22,401 nt of DNA. It comes from a virus. The stretch is from positions 1 to 22,401 of IMG/VR virus record IMGVR_UViG_3300042565_000704. One strand, given 5' to 3'. Shown here in pieces: positions 12,631-20,167 of this stretch. Numbering within the stretch: position 1 is the first letter of the stretch; the number at the start of each line of letters is the position of its first letter. The translations under genes were made by a program, and so were the position numbers. The notes beneath the pieces were generated by a model. The model saw only the letters and a program-made list of their open reading frames with translations, had not been told where the DNA came from and made no database searches.

Positions 12631-14051
12631 CGGGGCTGATCCTCCTCGAGCTCGGTGAGGTTCGACCCGATCGTGAACGTCGCAGCGTTCGGCTGCGTGA
12701 TCGTGTCCCGCCGCCACACGTCGAGGACCAACCCGGCCGGACGTGCAGCGAACTCGATGGACGTGTCGGCCATCTGGCGCAGCACGTCGGCGTAGGTCTG
12801 GCCGACGCGGAACACGTGCGCCTGGTCGTTCGGCCACGGCTGGCCGGCTGAATCGACCGTGTCCGTGCAGCCGAGCGCCCAGCTGGTGAGCGCACCACGT
12901 GCCTGCGCCTCCTCGAGCAAGGCCCGCAGGATGCGGCCCGGCGTCGGTGCCGGATACACCGTCGGGTAGTCGAGACACTTCCACGACGAACTCGTGCCGA
13001 CCAGCAGGTTGCCCGACGAGTAGACCGCACCGGCACCGCCACCGGAATGCACCGCAACCTGCAGGATGCCTCGTGACACGCCCGGCAGGGTCGGCGTCCA
13101 CGCTCGGGACTCGGCCTCCACAGCGATGTAGTGCGTACCCGAGGACAGGTACGGCGTCGCCCGATGCGCGTAGATGAACGACTCCTCATTGGGTTCCGAG
13201 GTCCAGCCCGGCGTGACCAGCACACCGTCGACCCAGACCCGGCACCTCGAGGACGCCGTGTAGAAGATCGCCACCCGACCGGCGCTGCCCAGACTGAACG
13301 TCGTGCGGAACAGTGACGCACCCTCAGGGTTGCCGCTGTTCGTCGCCCGGCTCCAGATCCAGTCGGTGCCGGTCAGGACCGAGGTCCAACCCTTCGGCGG
13401 GAACCAAGGGTCCGGCAGCGGCGGCACCGTCCGAGTGTTCGGTGCGAGACCCGAGACACCCACGACCGCCGACTGCCAGCCGGTCGTCGACAGTTCAGGC
13501 GAGAACCACCCGAACGCCCGACTGTCCGAGCTCGGCCGAGCGCCGGTACCGCCGTAAGGGAACACGACCGCATCCTCCCAGGCCGAGACGAGACCCCGGC
13601 CGGTCAGAGTGAAGCCACGCGACGACTCCTCGTCAGGCCCGTACCGCCAGCGCTTCTGCTCCACCCGAGATGCGAACGCATACACGCCACCGGTCGACGC
13701 CAGCTGCTGCGGCGTGGCGATCTTGAAGCGCAGCACACCCGGATTGAGCGACGCATTGTCCGACGACGACAGGACCGACACGCTGCCCCGGCCCAGCCCC
13801 GACAGCTCGTCCTGAAAGCTCCGGTCGTACGCCTCGTCCAGGTCCCCAAGGTAGGTGCCGTTGTCGGCCGACCACGCCTCGACGAGCATCTTGGCCGGTG
13901 TGAACGTCGCACTCGGCACCGAGGTCGTGAACCCTTGCGCCTGGGCGACCGACGACAGGGTGTCGAACGTGCGTGTGGTCGCCCCGATCGTAGTCGTGAA
14001 GGCGACAGGACCACCGCCGCCGGCGAGCGTGTCGAAGCTGCTGGTGGGCAC
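12627..14051 (-). CDS. Tail hub protein, N-terminal part with inserted lectin-like domain
   Basis: A 474-residue protein starting at GTG. Residues about 54-105 (MLVEAWSADNGTYLGDLDEA) resemble the N-terminal region of siphovirus Gp37-like hub proteins. The middle (about 175-345) is a different domain: WTSVLTGTDWIWSRA, then FRTTFSLGSAGRVAIFYTAS, CRVWVDGVLV and HYIAVEAES. This is a beta-sandwich resembling galactose-binding or PA14-type carbohydrate-binding folds. The final part (about 365-474) returns to hub-like sequence (GRILRALLEEAQARG, YADVLRQMADTSIEF, FTIGSNLTELEEDQP). The following gene carries the continuation. Confidence 0.8.
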   Translation of the reverse strand: MPTSSFDTLAGGGGPVAFTTTIGATTRTFDTLSSVAQAQGFTTSVPSATFTPAKMLVEAWSADNGTYLGDLDEAYDRSFQDELSGLGRGSVSVLSSSDNASLNPGVLRFKIATPQQLASTGGVYAFASRVEQKRWRYGPDEESSRGFTLTGRGLVSAWEDAVVFPYGGTGARPSSDSRAFGWFSPELSTTGWQSAVVGVSGLAPNTRTVPPLPDPWFPPKGWTSVLTGTDWIWSRATNSGNPEGASLFRTTFSLGSAGRVAIFYTASSRCRVWVDGVLVTPGWTSEPNEESFIYAHRATPYLSSGTHYIAVEAESRAWTPTLPGVSRGILQVAVHSGGGAGAVYSSGNLLVGTSSSWKCLDYPTVYPAPTPGRILRALLEEAQARGALTSWALGCTDTVDSAGQPWPNDQAHVFRVGQTYADVLRQMADTSIEFAARPAGLVLDVWRRDTITQPNAATFTIGSNLTELEEDQPR

Positions 14052-14058
14052 GACAGGC

Positions 14059-14463
14059 TCAGATCGTGAAGATCCCGCTGGCTCCGAAGCTCAGAGTCAG
14101 GTCGCCACCCGAAGGCGTGAAGCTGAACGCACCGCCACCGCTCACCGTGTCGAAGTACGCAATCAGCTTGCTGGTCGACTCAGTGCCGCTGTCCTTGAAC
14201 AGGACCCACGACGTGACCGTGTCGCCGGTCAGCGCCGTGAACGTCACGTCGGCCGCATCGAACGCACCGCCGGTGGTCGTCTTGCTGGCCAGCGCCGAGC
14301 TGGTCGCCACACGCGCCCCGGCGGTGATGTCGTCGAGGTTGTCGTGGGCCGTGTTGTACGTGTAGCCCGAGTCGCACAGGACGATCTTGATCGTGTCGGT
14401 CAGCAGGTCGATGTCAGCATCGAGCAGGGCCTTCTTGGCCAGCGGGTAGACGGCGTTCGCCAT
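14059..14463 (-). CDS. Common small virion structural protein
   Basis: A 134-residue protein starting MANAVYPLAKKALLDADIDL. The pattern DTIKIVLCDSGYTYNTAHDN...AGARVATSSAL...FDAADVTFTALTGDT is one I recognise from many actinobacteriophage and other siphophage tail modules, where it is annotated as a structural or hypothetical protein. It is beta-rich with GGG/GGD turns and no enzyme motif. The ATG at 14463 has GGAAGGA upstream and lies 1 nt after the previous stop. It may be a baseplate or tail-tip component. Confidence 0.82.
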   Translation of the reverse strand: MANAVYPLAKKALLDADIDLLTDTIKIVLCDSGYTYNTAHDNLDDITAGARVATSSALASKTTTGGAFDAADVTFTALTGDTVTSWVLFKDSGTESTSKLIAYFDTVSGGGAFSFTPSGGDLTLSFGASGIFTI

Positions 14464-14464
14464 G

Positions 14465-14938
14465 TCACTGAATCCTTCCGCTAGGGATGCTGAGCTCGAG
14501 CGTGGCCAGCATCCACCGGCCGTCCTCAGCGTAGCGGCCGACCTCCATGCCAGTGACATGCACCGGCTCGGTCCGGCTCGTCCCGTCCGGCATCGTCAGC
14601 ACCGCCGACCTGGTGCCATCCGTCGTGCCGGTCGGGGCCACGATGTTGGTGCGCAGGTAGTCGACGTTGATCTGCAGCCGCTCGAAGGCGTCGCCGGTCG
14701 TCGCCCCGGTGTAGGTGATGTCCCCGGCGATGATGATCCGCACGCTGCGCCTCGTCACCGTGTCCCGCCGCTGCTGGGCCAGCACACCCGACGCACCGGG
14801 CACGACGCGGTCACCGCCACGCTGGTCCGCAGGTAGCCACAGCTCGACGAGGTTGAGCACCTTGCACCACGTCGTCGTCAGGCTGATCCCACCGATCGTC
14901 AGGCCGCCGGCCGCAGTGTTCCAGTCGAAGCCCGGCAT
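14465..14938 (-). CDS. Distal-tail-like minor tail protein
   Basis: A 157-residue protein right after the tape measure gene, where the distal tail (Dit) or tail-tip protein is normally found. It begins MPGFDWNTAAGGLTIGG and contains RRSVRIIIAGDITYTGATTG, then AFERLQINVDYLRTNIV and MLATLELSIPSG, which suit a beta-rich ring-forming protein. An ATG (14938) shares one base with the tape measure stop, and a GTG (14941) is also possible. Assignment rests mainly on position and size. Confidence 0.72.
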   Translation of the reverse strand: MPGFDWNTAAGGLTIGGISLTTTWCKVLNLVELWLPADQRGGDRVVPGASGVLAQQRRDTVTRRSVRIIIAGDITYTGATTGDAFERLQINVDYLRTNIVAPTGTTDGTRSAVLTMPDGTSRTEPVHVTGMEVGRYAEDGRWMLATLELSIPSGRIQ

Positions 14939-17334
14939 CACACACCCGCCAGGAACTCGGCGTCACGCTGCCGTCGCACGACCTCGGCAGCGGTCAGGAT
15001 CGGATCGGGCGACGTGATGTTGAAGGTCTGGTTGACCTCGCCGGTCGGCAGCTGATTGTTGGGGATGATCGTGCCCGAGGTCTTGGGCTTGAAGATCTCA
15101 GGACCTTCCTCGCCGACGAGGTAGGACTGGTTGGCTGCAACCGGCCCGCCCTCGGCACGTCGGAACTGCGGCGGGATGAAGAACGCAGGCGGCAGGTTCG
15201 GCATCGGCACCTGCTGCTTCTGTCCAGCCTTGCCAGCGAACACGCCACCGAACAGATTGATCACTGCGTCCGCTGCGATGTCGGCCTGCGACTTCACTGC
15301 GAACAGGCCGCCAGACAGACGACTCAGTCCGTCAAGAACGGGCTGAACATTGGCAGTGATTGAGAGATCAATCGGGGCAGTGTCCTTGAGACCCTGTGCG
15401 GCCAATGCGGCGAAGAAGAACTCGTCCTTGACCTGACCGATTGACGGGGCCAGCTGCGGGTACTTCTCGGCCAGCACGTCCAGCGTCTCGATTGCCGTGC
15501 CGTACTCGATGTTCCCGGCCTCGACCTCGCCACGCAGGGCAGCGATCGTCGACTCCAGCCCGACCGCAGCGCCGACCGCGTCACGCTGTGCGTCGGCTAG
15601 GTCGACGAACTCCTGTGCTGTCGCACCATCGGTGAACAGGGCGATGTATGCCTCGGCCACCTTGGCCTGTGCATCGGCCAGCCCACCGGCAGCGTCGATG
15701 ACTGCGAAGAAGGGATCGGTGTTTGCCTTCAGCACGTCGCTGTACGCCTGGAAGGCGTTCTTGGCCTCGTCGGTCTTGACTGCCAGACCCTCGACCGTGA
15801 ACAGCAGCTCCTGGGCCGGCACGTCAGTCTGCGCCAGCTGTGTCTCGAGGTTGTCCAGTTCGCCACCTGTGACCTGTGCTGCGCCAGCAGCCAATCCGAG
15901 CGACTCCCGGTTGCGGTCGATGAACTCCTGGTTGGCCTTCCATTGACCGCTGTTGCGGTCCAATCCGTCGGTGACGATCTGCAACTGATCCAGCGTCGCA
16001 CTGGCTACTGCCGGGTCCGAACCCTTCAGCTTGTCGAAGGCCGCCTGCGTGTCCTCGACGCTCGAGATGAGTCGATTGTTGCCGAGCTCAATCTGTGTGC
16101 CGTTGTCCGTCACAATCTTGCTCAGACTCAGCACACGATCTTCGGCATTGACAAGACCCGAGAAGGCGTCCAGCACGCCCGGACCAGTCTGCTGAGCGCT
16201 GACGAGTGTTCGGTTGAGCGCATCCTCAAGGTCACCGCTGGCATTGCTGCCAGCATTCAAGGCTTGGAAGATGCCTTCCGAAATGGCGAGTGCTGTGCCG
16301 ATCTTGCCGACGACGATCGCAGCGTTGCCGAGCTTGGTCAGCGATCGGCGCTGCGTCTCGACCCCGTCCACGACCGTCGTGGTCGTCGTCGTGAAGGCGT
16401 CCCGGAACTTGAGCGCCTGACCGGCGACGAGTGACAGCGCACCGACGGCGACGGCCCCGAACGCACCGATGCCGCCGAGCGCAGCCAGCGGACCCTTCAA
16501 GCCCTCGGGCAGCTCGCTGAACTTCGTGATGATGTCGTTGATGCCACCGACGACCGTGGCGAACACAGGCGTCAACTTCTCGCCCAGCTCGGTCTTCAGG
16601 TTCTCGAAGTTGGCCTGGGCGTTCCGGGTCTGATTGGCGAGGCTGTCCTGTGTGCGGATCACGTCGCCTTGGGCCAGCTCGAAGTCCTTGAACAGCTTGC
16701 TGTTGATGGCGACGATCTTCTGCTGGGCCGTCAGGCTGCCGGTCACCTCCTCGCCGGTCAGGGCCAGGTACTCGGCCTTCAGCGCTACATCGGAGATGTC
16801 ACCGCCGAGACGCCGGATCGGCTCGCCCTCGCCTGCGAGACCGGACTGCAGAGCCGCCAAGGCGTCGGCCACCGAGATGTCCCGGAAGGACGAGATGTCG
16901 CCGGCCAGCTGCACGAGGTCGGTCGAGAACTTGACCGCCGCCGTGCCACTCAGACCGGCCTGTCGAGCGAACGTGGCGAACCCGTTGGCCGCCTTGGTCG
17001 CCTCGGTCTTGGAGATGTTGGCCGTGTCGGCTGCCGCCTCGGCGAACTTCTCGAGCTGGGCTGCGCCCTGCTCGCCGAACGTCACCGTGGCGGCAGACAC
17101 CTGCTCGCCGTAGGCACTTGCCGAGTCGGCCAGCGTCTTGAGACCGGCGATGGCGACTGCGCCGCCAGCGATCAGACCAGTCCCGAAACTGGTGAGGCTG
17201 GCGCTGATCTTGTTCAGCTTGTCCTCGGTACGACCCAGCTCCCGGTCAGCAGCAGCGCCGACCTTCTGGAACTCACGGATGGCACCCTGGGCGTTGCCGT
17301 CGACCAGGATCTGCAGTCGCTCGAGGAGTGCCAT
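14938..17334 (-). CDS. Tape measure protein
   Basis: A 798-residue protein that sets tail length and sits inside the tail tube. It starts MALLERLQILVDGNAQGAIR and continues with a long helical and Ala-rich body, with hydrophobic segments near residues 49-68 (FGTGLIAGGAVAIAGLK) and about 285-312 (LGGIGAFGAVAVGALSLVAG) of the type used for membrane insertion. The C-terminus has EEGPEIFKPKTSGTIIPNNQ, a common tape measure ending. By the usual rule of about 0.15 nm per residue the tail would be near 120 nm long; this is an estimate only. No peptidase or lysozyme motif was seen. The start is 1 nt after the frameshift product's stop. Confidence 0.93.
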   Translation of the reverse strand: MALLERLQILVDGNAQGAIREFQKVGAAADRELGRTEDKLNKISASLTSFGTGLIAGGAVAIAGLKTLADSASAYGEQVSAATVTFGEQGAAQLEKFAEAAADTANISKTEATKAANGFATFARQAGLSGTAAVKFSTDLVQLAGDISSFRDISVADALAALQSGLAGEGEPIRRLGGDISDVALKAEYLALTGEEVTGSLTAQQKIVAINSKLFKDFELAQGDVIRTQDSLANQTRNAQANFENLKTELGEKLTPVFATVVGGINDIITKFSELPEGLKGPLAALGGIGAFGAVAVGALSLVAGQALKFRDAFTTTTTTVVDGVETQRRSLTKLGNAAIVVGKIGTALAISEGIFQALNAGSNASGDLEDALNRTLVSAQQTGPGVLDAFSGLVNAEDRVLSLSKIVTDNGTQIELGNNRLISSVEDTQAAFDKLKGSDPAVASATLDQLQIVTDGLDRNSGQWKANQEFIDRNRESLGLAAGAAQVTGGELDNLETQLAQTDVPAQELLFTVEGLAVKTDEAKNAFQAYSDVLKANTDPFFAVIDAAGGLADAQAKVAEAYIALFTDGATAQEFVDLADAQRDAVGAAVGLESTIAALRGEVEAGNIEYGTAIETLDVLAEKYPQLAPSIGQVKDEFFFAALAAQGLKDTAPIDLSITANVQPVLDGLSRLSGGLFAVKSQADIAADAVINLFGGVFAGKAGQKQQVPMPNLPPAFFIPPQFRRAEGGPVAANQSYLVGEEGPEIFKPKTSGTIIPNNQLPTGEVNQTFNITSPDPILTAAEVVRRQRDAEFLAGV

Positions 17335-17335
17335 C

Positions 17336-17742
17336 TCATGTCCCGCTGTCGTTCAGTAGCCGTAGGTCTCGCAGTGTCTGGCGACGGGTCACGTCCGGCG
17401 GCCAGTTGAACCGCTTGGCCATGACGACTACCCAGTCGTCTCCGGGTCGCCCTCCGATTTTGGGACGCCGCCCTCGTACACCTCGGGCAGGTCGTCGTCG
17501 ACCATCTCGAAGATCGGCGGGTCGCCGATCAGTCGCTGTGGTGTCAGCTCCTCCGGGACCGCACCTGCGTGCTCGCAGGCGATGCGGTACACCGTGAGCG
17601 CCCCCTGGGCCGATGCCGCCGGCGCAACGATGACCTCGACCCACCGCTGTCCGGTCTCGGCCTCGATCGTTGCGAACTTGTCCAGTGGCAGGTCCATGAG
17701 CCGGACCTGCCCCTTCGGAGTGTTGACGGCGAACGACCCCAC
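17336..17742 (-). CDS. Tail assembly chaperone fusion made by -1 frameshift (gpGT-type)
   Basis: The long product of the chaperone pair, as in lambda G/GT. Ribosomes read the upstream frame to K95 at the slippery site (17458-17464), slip back one base and continue for 40 more residues (IGGRPGDDWVVV, then MAKRFNWPPDVTRRQTLRDL, then RLLNDSGT) to the stop at 17336-17338. The fusion is about 135 residues. The T-like extension is short and has FNWPPDVTRRQ, similar to other phage second chaperones. It ends 1 nt from the tape measure start. A separate start at the ATG inside the extension cannot be excluded. Confidence 0.82.
17428..17742 (-). CDS. Tail assembly chaperone, short form (gpG-type)
   Basis: A 104-residue protein beginning at GTG (17742): VGSFAVNTPKGQVRLMDLPL. 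It contains EAETGQRWVEVIVAPAAS and ALTVYRIACEHAG, and ends DPETTG at TAG (17428-17430). Position between the major tail protein and the tape measure gene, small acidic composition and the overlapping second frame are typical of phage tail assembly chaperones, which keep the tape measure protein soluble during tail building. Confidence 0.85.
   Translation of the reverse strand: MGSFAVNTPKGQVRLMDLPLDKFATIEAETGQRWVEVIVAPAASAQGALTVYRIACEHAGAVPEELTPQRLIGDPPIFEMVDDDLPEVYEGGVPKSEGDPETTG
17458..17464 (-). promoter_or_regulatory. Programmed -1 frameshift slippery heptamer CCCAAAA
   Basis: On the minus strand the sequence reads GTC CCA AAA in the chaperone frame. The heptamer C CCA AAA has the canonical X XXY YYZ form and the correct phase: the first C is the third base of a codon. 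A slip of one base gives exactly the 40-codon extension that reaches the stop next to the tape measure gene. Confidence 0.85.
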
Positions 17743-17745
17743 CTA

Positions 17746-18159
17746 TCAGGCCTGGACGTAGCCGACGGACGTGGACGCCGCCCAGCTGCCCGACGACTCG
17801 GCCGCACCGCCGACCGTGAGGGTCGTGGTGAGGTCGAAGGTGGCGGTCCCGAACCAGTAGGTCCCGACGTGCGCCGACCCGGCCTGCGGGTACAGGTAAA
17901 ACTTGCGCGGGTTGGAGTCGGCCACGTACCGGGTCAGGGTGCCGTCGGCGTCCCAGAAGCCCGAGAAGTCGCCCTGGGCGTCCTTGAGACCGGCCACGTA
18001 TGCCTTGGTCGTGTCGCCGAAGGACGTGACCTCGGTGCGGTCGGCGGTCTGGTTGACGCTGAACGACGACAGGTTCACGATCGGCTGGGCCGAACCGTTG
18101 GCCGCTGCGCTCGTGTCGACATACAGCCTTCCGTTCCTGCCCGAAATGGGTGCGGCCAA
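17746..18159 (-). CDS. Major tail protein (tail tube)
   Basis: A 137-residue protein with the features of a siphovirus tail tube protein: LYVDTSAAANGSAQPIVNLS, SVNQTADRTEVTSFGDTTKA then YVAGLKDAQGDFSGFWDADG, and a C-terminal beta hairpin TATFDLTTTLTVGG. The VTSFGDTTKAYVAGLKD/GDFSG pattern is characteristic of this family. The only usable start in the open frame is TTG at 18159, with AGGAG 7 nt upstream and the CgeB-like stop just before it in frame. A TTG start is unexpected for one of the most abundant virion proteins. It lies between a glycosyltransferase gene and the tail chaperone genes. Confidence 0.88.
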   Translation of the reverse strand: MAAPISGRNGRLYVDTSAAANGSAQPIVNLSSFSVNQTADRTEVTSFGDTTKAYVAGLKDAQGDFSGFWDADGTLTRYVADSNPRKFYLYPQAGSAHVGTYWFGTATFDLTTTLTVGGAAESSGSWAASTSVGYVQA

Positions 18160-18174
18160 TGGTCTGCTCCTGGC

Positions 18175-19194
18175 TCAGAGTCCGATTGCCTGTAGTAGCT
18201 GCCGGACATTGTTCGGGAAAGTGCGATCCTCGACAGCAGCCCAGGCTCGCTCCACTGCCATCATACGCCTGTCTGGGTTGGCGATGGCCCATCGCAGCTG
18301 TTCGCCCAGCTCCTGCGGGTTGCTGAACGTCGGCAGCATCGGGAACACCTCGTCCGACTCGGGCCGGGACTGGCGTGCGAACCACAGCCCACAGCGGGCC
18401 ATCTCCACCTCACGTGGCCCCATCGCCCACCCGTCGGCCGTGTCGGACAGCTGGCCGTTCGTCTCGGTTCTGTAGATGTTGAAGCTCGCCAGACTGCCCC
18501 GGTAGACCTCGGCGGTCACGTCGTTGTCAACGCAGTCCTCGGGGTCATGGCCGACGAACTGCAGCAGGCACTCGGGTGCGTCCTTGAAGTTGCCGCCGAA
18601 GCTCACGTCCAGGCCCGTCCAGTCGACCTGCTCGAGGAACCGGGCCCGGCTCGGGTAGCACGTCCCGATCCACGACACGTCCGCATGGTGCGGGGCCGGT
18701 GCCCGGTAGTGGACCTGCGGGTCGTAGGCGTGCGGTGCGTACAGCGCCGGGCCGTCACATGCCTCGCTGAAGGCGTCCAGGTTCGTCGGGTCGTTCACCA
18801 CGACGGCGTCGTACCACGCAGCCTTGGCCAGCTGCGTCTCGTCCTCGTAGGGCGACTCAGTGCACAGCAGTACCACGTGCCGGTGCCGGGCACGCATGAT
18901 CTCGACGAGCTGCGGGTACATGAAGAACCCGGAGACGACCAGCACGATGTCCGGCCACCAGTCGTAGCACGCCGCCTTGATCTGGCCGGCGGCCAGCTGG
19001 ATCGCTTCCTGCTCCTCGTGCGCCTTCACGATCTGACCGTCCCGGTCGGTGTAGGCGTAGCTGAAGTAGTCCAGCAGCTTGTCCAGCTCGAACGTCCGCA
19101 CGTCCACGCCCAGCTCGGCCAGCCCCTTGGCCCAGCCCCGTGCCACGTCGGCCACGCTGAAGTTCGGGCCGGGATTGACGACCAGCGCCCTCAC
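18175..19194 (-). CDS. CgeB-like glycosyltransferase
   Basis: A 339-residue protein with the layout of GT-B type CgeB-like glycosyltransferases. The N-terminal Rossmann domain starts VRALVVNPGPNFSVADVARG and includes PDIVLVVSGFFMYPQLVEIM and VVLLCTESPYEDE. The C-terminal domain has ADVSWIGTCYPSRARFLE, then FNIYRTETNGQL and GPREVEMARCGLWFARQ, the pattern for the nucleotide-sugar-binding end of the Glyco_trans_1_2 group. The GTG at 19194 overlaps the gp10-like stop as GTGA. Its place inside the tail joining genes, just before the tail tube gene, suggests a virion protein as its acceptor, but a host or DNA target cannot be excluded. Confidence 0.82.
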   Translation of the reverse strand: MRALVVNPGPNFSVADVARGWAKGLAELGVDVRTFELDKLLDYFSYAYTDRDGQIVKAHEEQEAIQLAAGQIKAACYDWWPDIVLVVSGFFMYPQLVEIMRARHRHVVLLCTESPYEDETQLAKAAWYDAVVVNDPTNLDAFSEACDGPALYAPHAYDPQVHYRAPAPHHADVSWIGTCYPSRARFLEQVDWTGLDVSFGGNFKDAPECLLQFVGHDPEDCVDNDVTAEVYRGSLASFNIYRTETNGQLSDTADGWAMGPREVEMARCGLWFARQSRPESDEVFPMLPTFSNPQELGEQLRWAIANPDRRMMAVERAWAAVEDRTFPNNVRQLLQAIGL

Positions 19195-19763
19195 AGGAAC
19201 GTCTCGGCCAACGATCTTGCGTGCACAGCCCGGAACGTCCGCATCGCTCCGGGTGTCGCCGCATTGATGCCCCGTGACCACGTTCGCTTGGCCGGGGTAC
19301 CGGGGTGCATGACCCCGAAGCGAGCGCTGCCGTCGGGCAGGGCGAGGGCGATCGGCCGGGTCAGACGTTGGCTACCAGCCACGGTCTTGGTCGCACGGGC
19401 ACCACGCTTGATGTAGCCCTTGCCTCGAGCGATCTTCGGCCGGATGAAGTGCGGACGTGCGCCAGACTCGAGCACCCGCCACGGCCCCATCGGTCGGGCC
19501 TTCAACAGCGCCACGGCGTTCGTGTAGCCACGCACGTCGTAGCCCGCCGACACCTTGAGCGGCTTGTAGGTCTGCGTGCGCCAGTTCCAACGCCAGCGAC
19601 TGATCCGCTGGTCCTGGCCCACGTCCTGCTTGGCAGCCTTGATGACGCCTTCCTTGTAGACCTTGGCCGCCTCGGTCACCGCCTTGCGGTTGGCGTTGCC
19701 AAGGCCGAATGCGTAGTTCTCGATCTTGGCGACGAGCTGGGCGGTGTTGACCGACGTACCCAC
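19191..19763 (-). CDS. HK97 gp10-like tail completion protein
   Basis: A 190-residue protein starting at GTG (VGTSVNTAQLVAKIENYAFG). It carries the C-terminal signature ARFGVMHPGTPAKRTW, close to the family's HPGT-x-x-x-x-F/W motif of HK97 gp10-type proteins, which join head and tail or complete the tail. The middle is basic (RPKIARGKGYIKRGARATK). The start shares one base with the previous stop (TAGTG). Gene order with the adaptor and tail-terminator-like gene supports the call. Confidence 0.85.
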   Translation of the reverse strand: MGTSVNTAQLVAKIENYAFGLGNANRKAVTEAAKVYKEGVIKAAKQDVGQDQRISRWRWNWRTQTYKPLKVSAGYDVRGYTNAVALLKARPMGPWRVLESGARPHFIRPKIARGKGYIKRGARATKTVAGSQRLTRPIALALPDGSARFGVMHPGTPAKRTWSRGINAATPGAMRTFRAVHARSLAETFL

Positions 19764-20167
19764 TAGAGCATCACCGACAGGGTCGCCGAGGCTGCGTAGT
19801 AGCCGATCTCAGCCACGACCAGCTCCCGGTAGTCACCCGCCTGCTGGACGCTGCAGAAACCCACGAGACCGTCGAGCGTCGGGTCGTCCCCGAAGATCTG
19901 CCAGATGGACTGCGTGCCCGACGGTGACAGCAGCTCGTCGAGCACCTCGACCTGGTCGACGTGGCGGCGGGACACCATGAACTGCACCTCGGCAGCGACC
20001 CGCAGGGACTGATCGCCGAACGTCCCGGTGTCCACATTGAACCCACCGATGGCAATGGCGGGCGGGTCGATGTTGTCGGGTGGCAGCTGGTAGACGTTCC
20101 AGCCGGGCAGGGCGTCCTGCAGGGTGCGGGCCACGCCGGTGCGGAGGTCGTGCAGGCTCGCAGGCAT
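19763..20167 (-). CDS. Tail-terminator-like protein
   Basis: A 134-residue protein starting MPASLHDLRTGVARTLQDAL, then GWNVYQLPPDNIDPPAIAIG. The pattern V...PPAIAIG...L...VQFMVSR...VLDELLSPSGTQSIWQIF...DPTLDGLVG reads as a tail terminator or head-closure protein, closing the proximal end of the tail. ATG at 20167 shares one base with the adaptor stop (TGATG). Distinguishing terminator from head-closure protein needs a structural search; the adaptor, this and the gp10-like gene are the only three joining genes visible. Confidence 0.72.
   Translation of the reverse strand: MPASLHDLRTGVARTLQDALPGWNVYQLPPDNIDPPAIAIGGFNVDTGTFGDQSLRVAAEVQFMVSRRHVDQVEVLDELLSPSGTQSIWQIFGDDPTLDGLVGFCSVQQAGDYRELVVAEIGYYAASATLSVML

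Noticed and set aside
11743-12639. Plus-strand frame of 298 codons opposite the hub C-terminal gene
   Set aside because: It is an arginine-rich shadow without a ribosome-binding site or recognisable motifs, and the opposite strand carries a coherent virion protein.
12631-13101. 5' extension of the second hub gene to residue lengths above 440
   Set aside because: The upstream part is in the wrong frame relative to the first hub gene and reads as Arg/Pro/Ala-rich noise. The ATG at 12630 has a suitable ribosome-binding site and ATGA overlap.
17336-18385. Minus-strand open frame of 349 codons covering the tail tube and chaperone region
   Set aside because: Only its last 40 codons make sense, as the frameshift extension. 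The rest is a low-complexity shadow of the CgeB-like, tail tube and chaperone genes.
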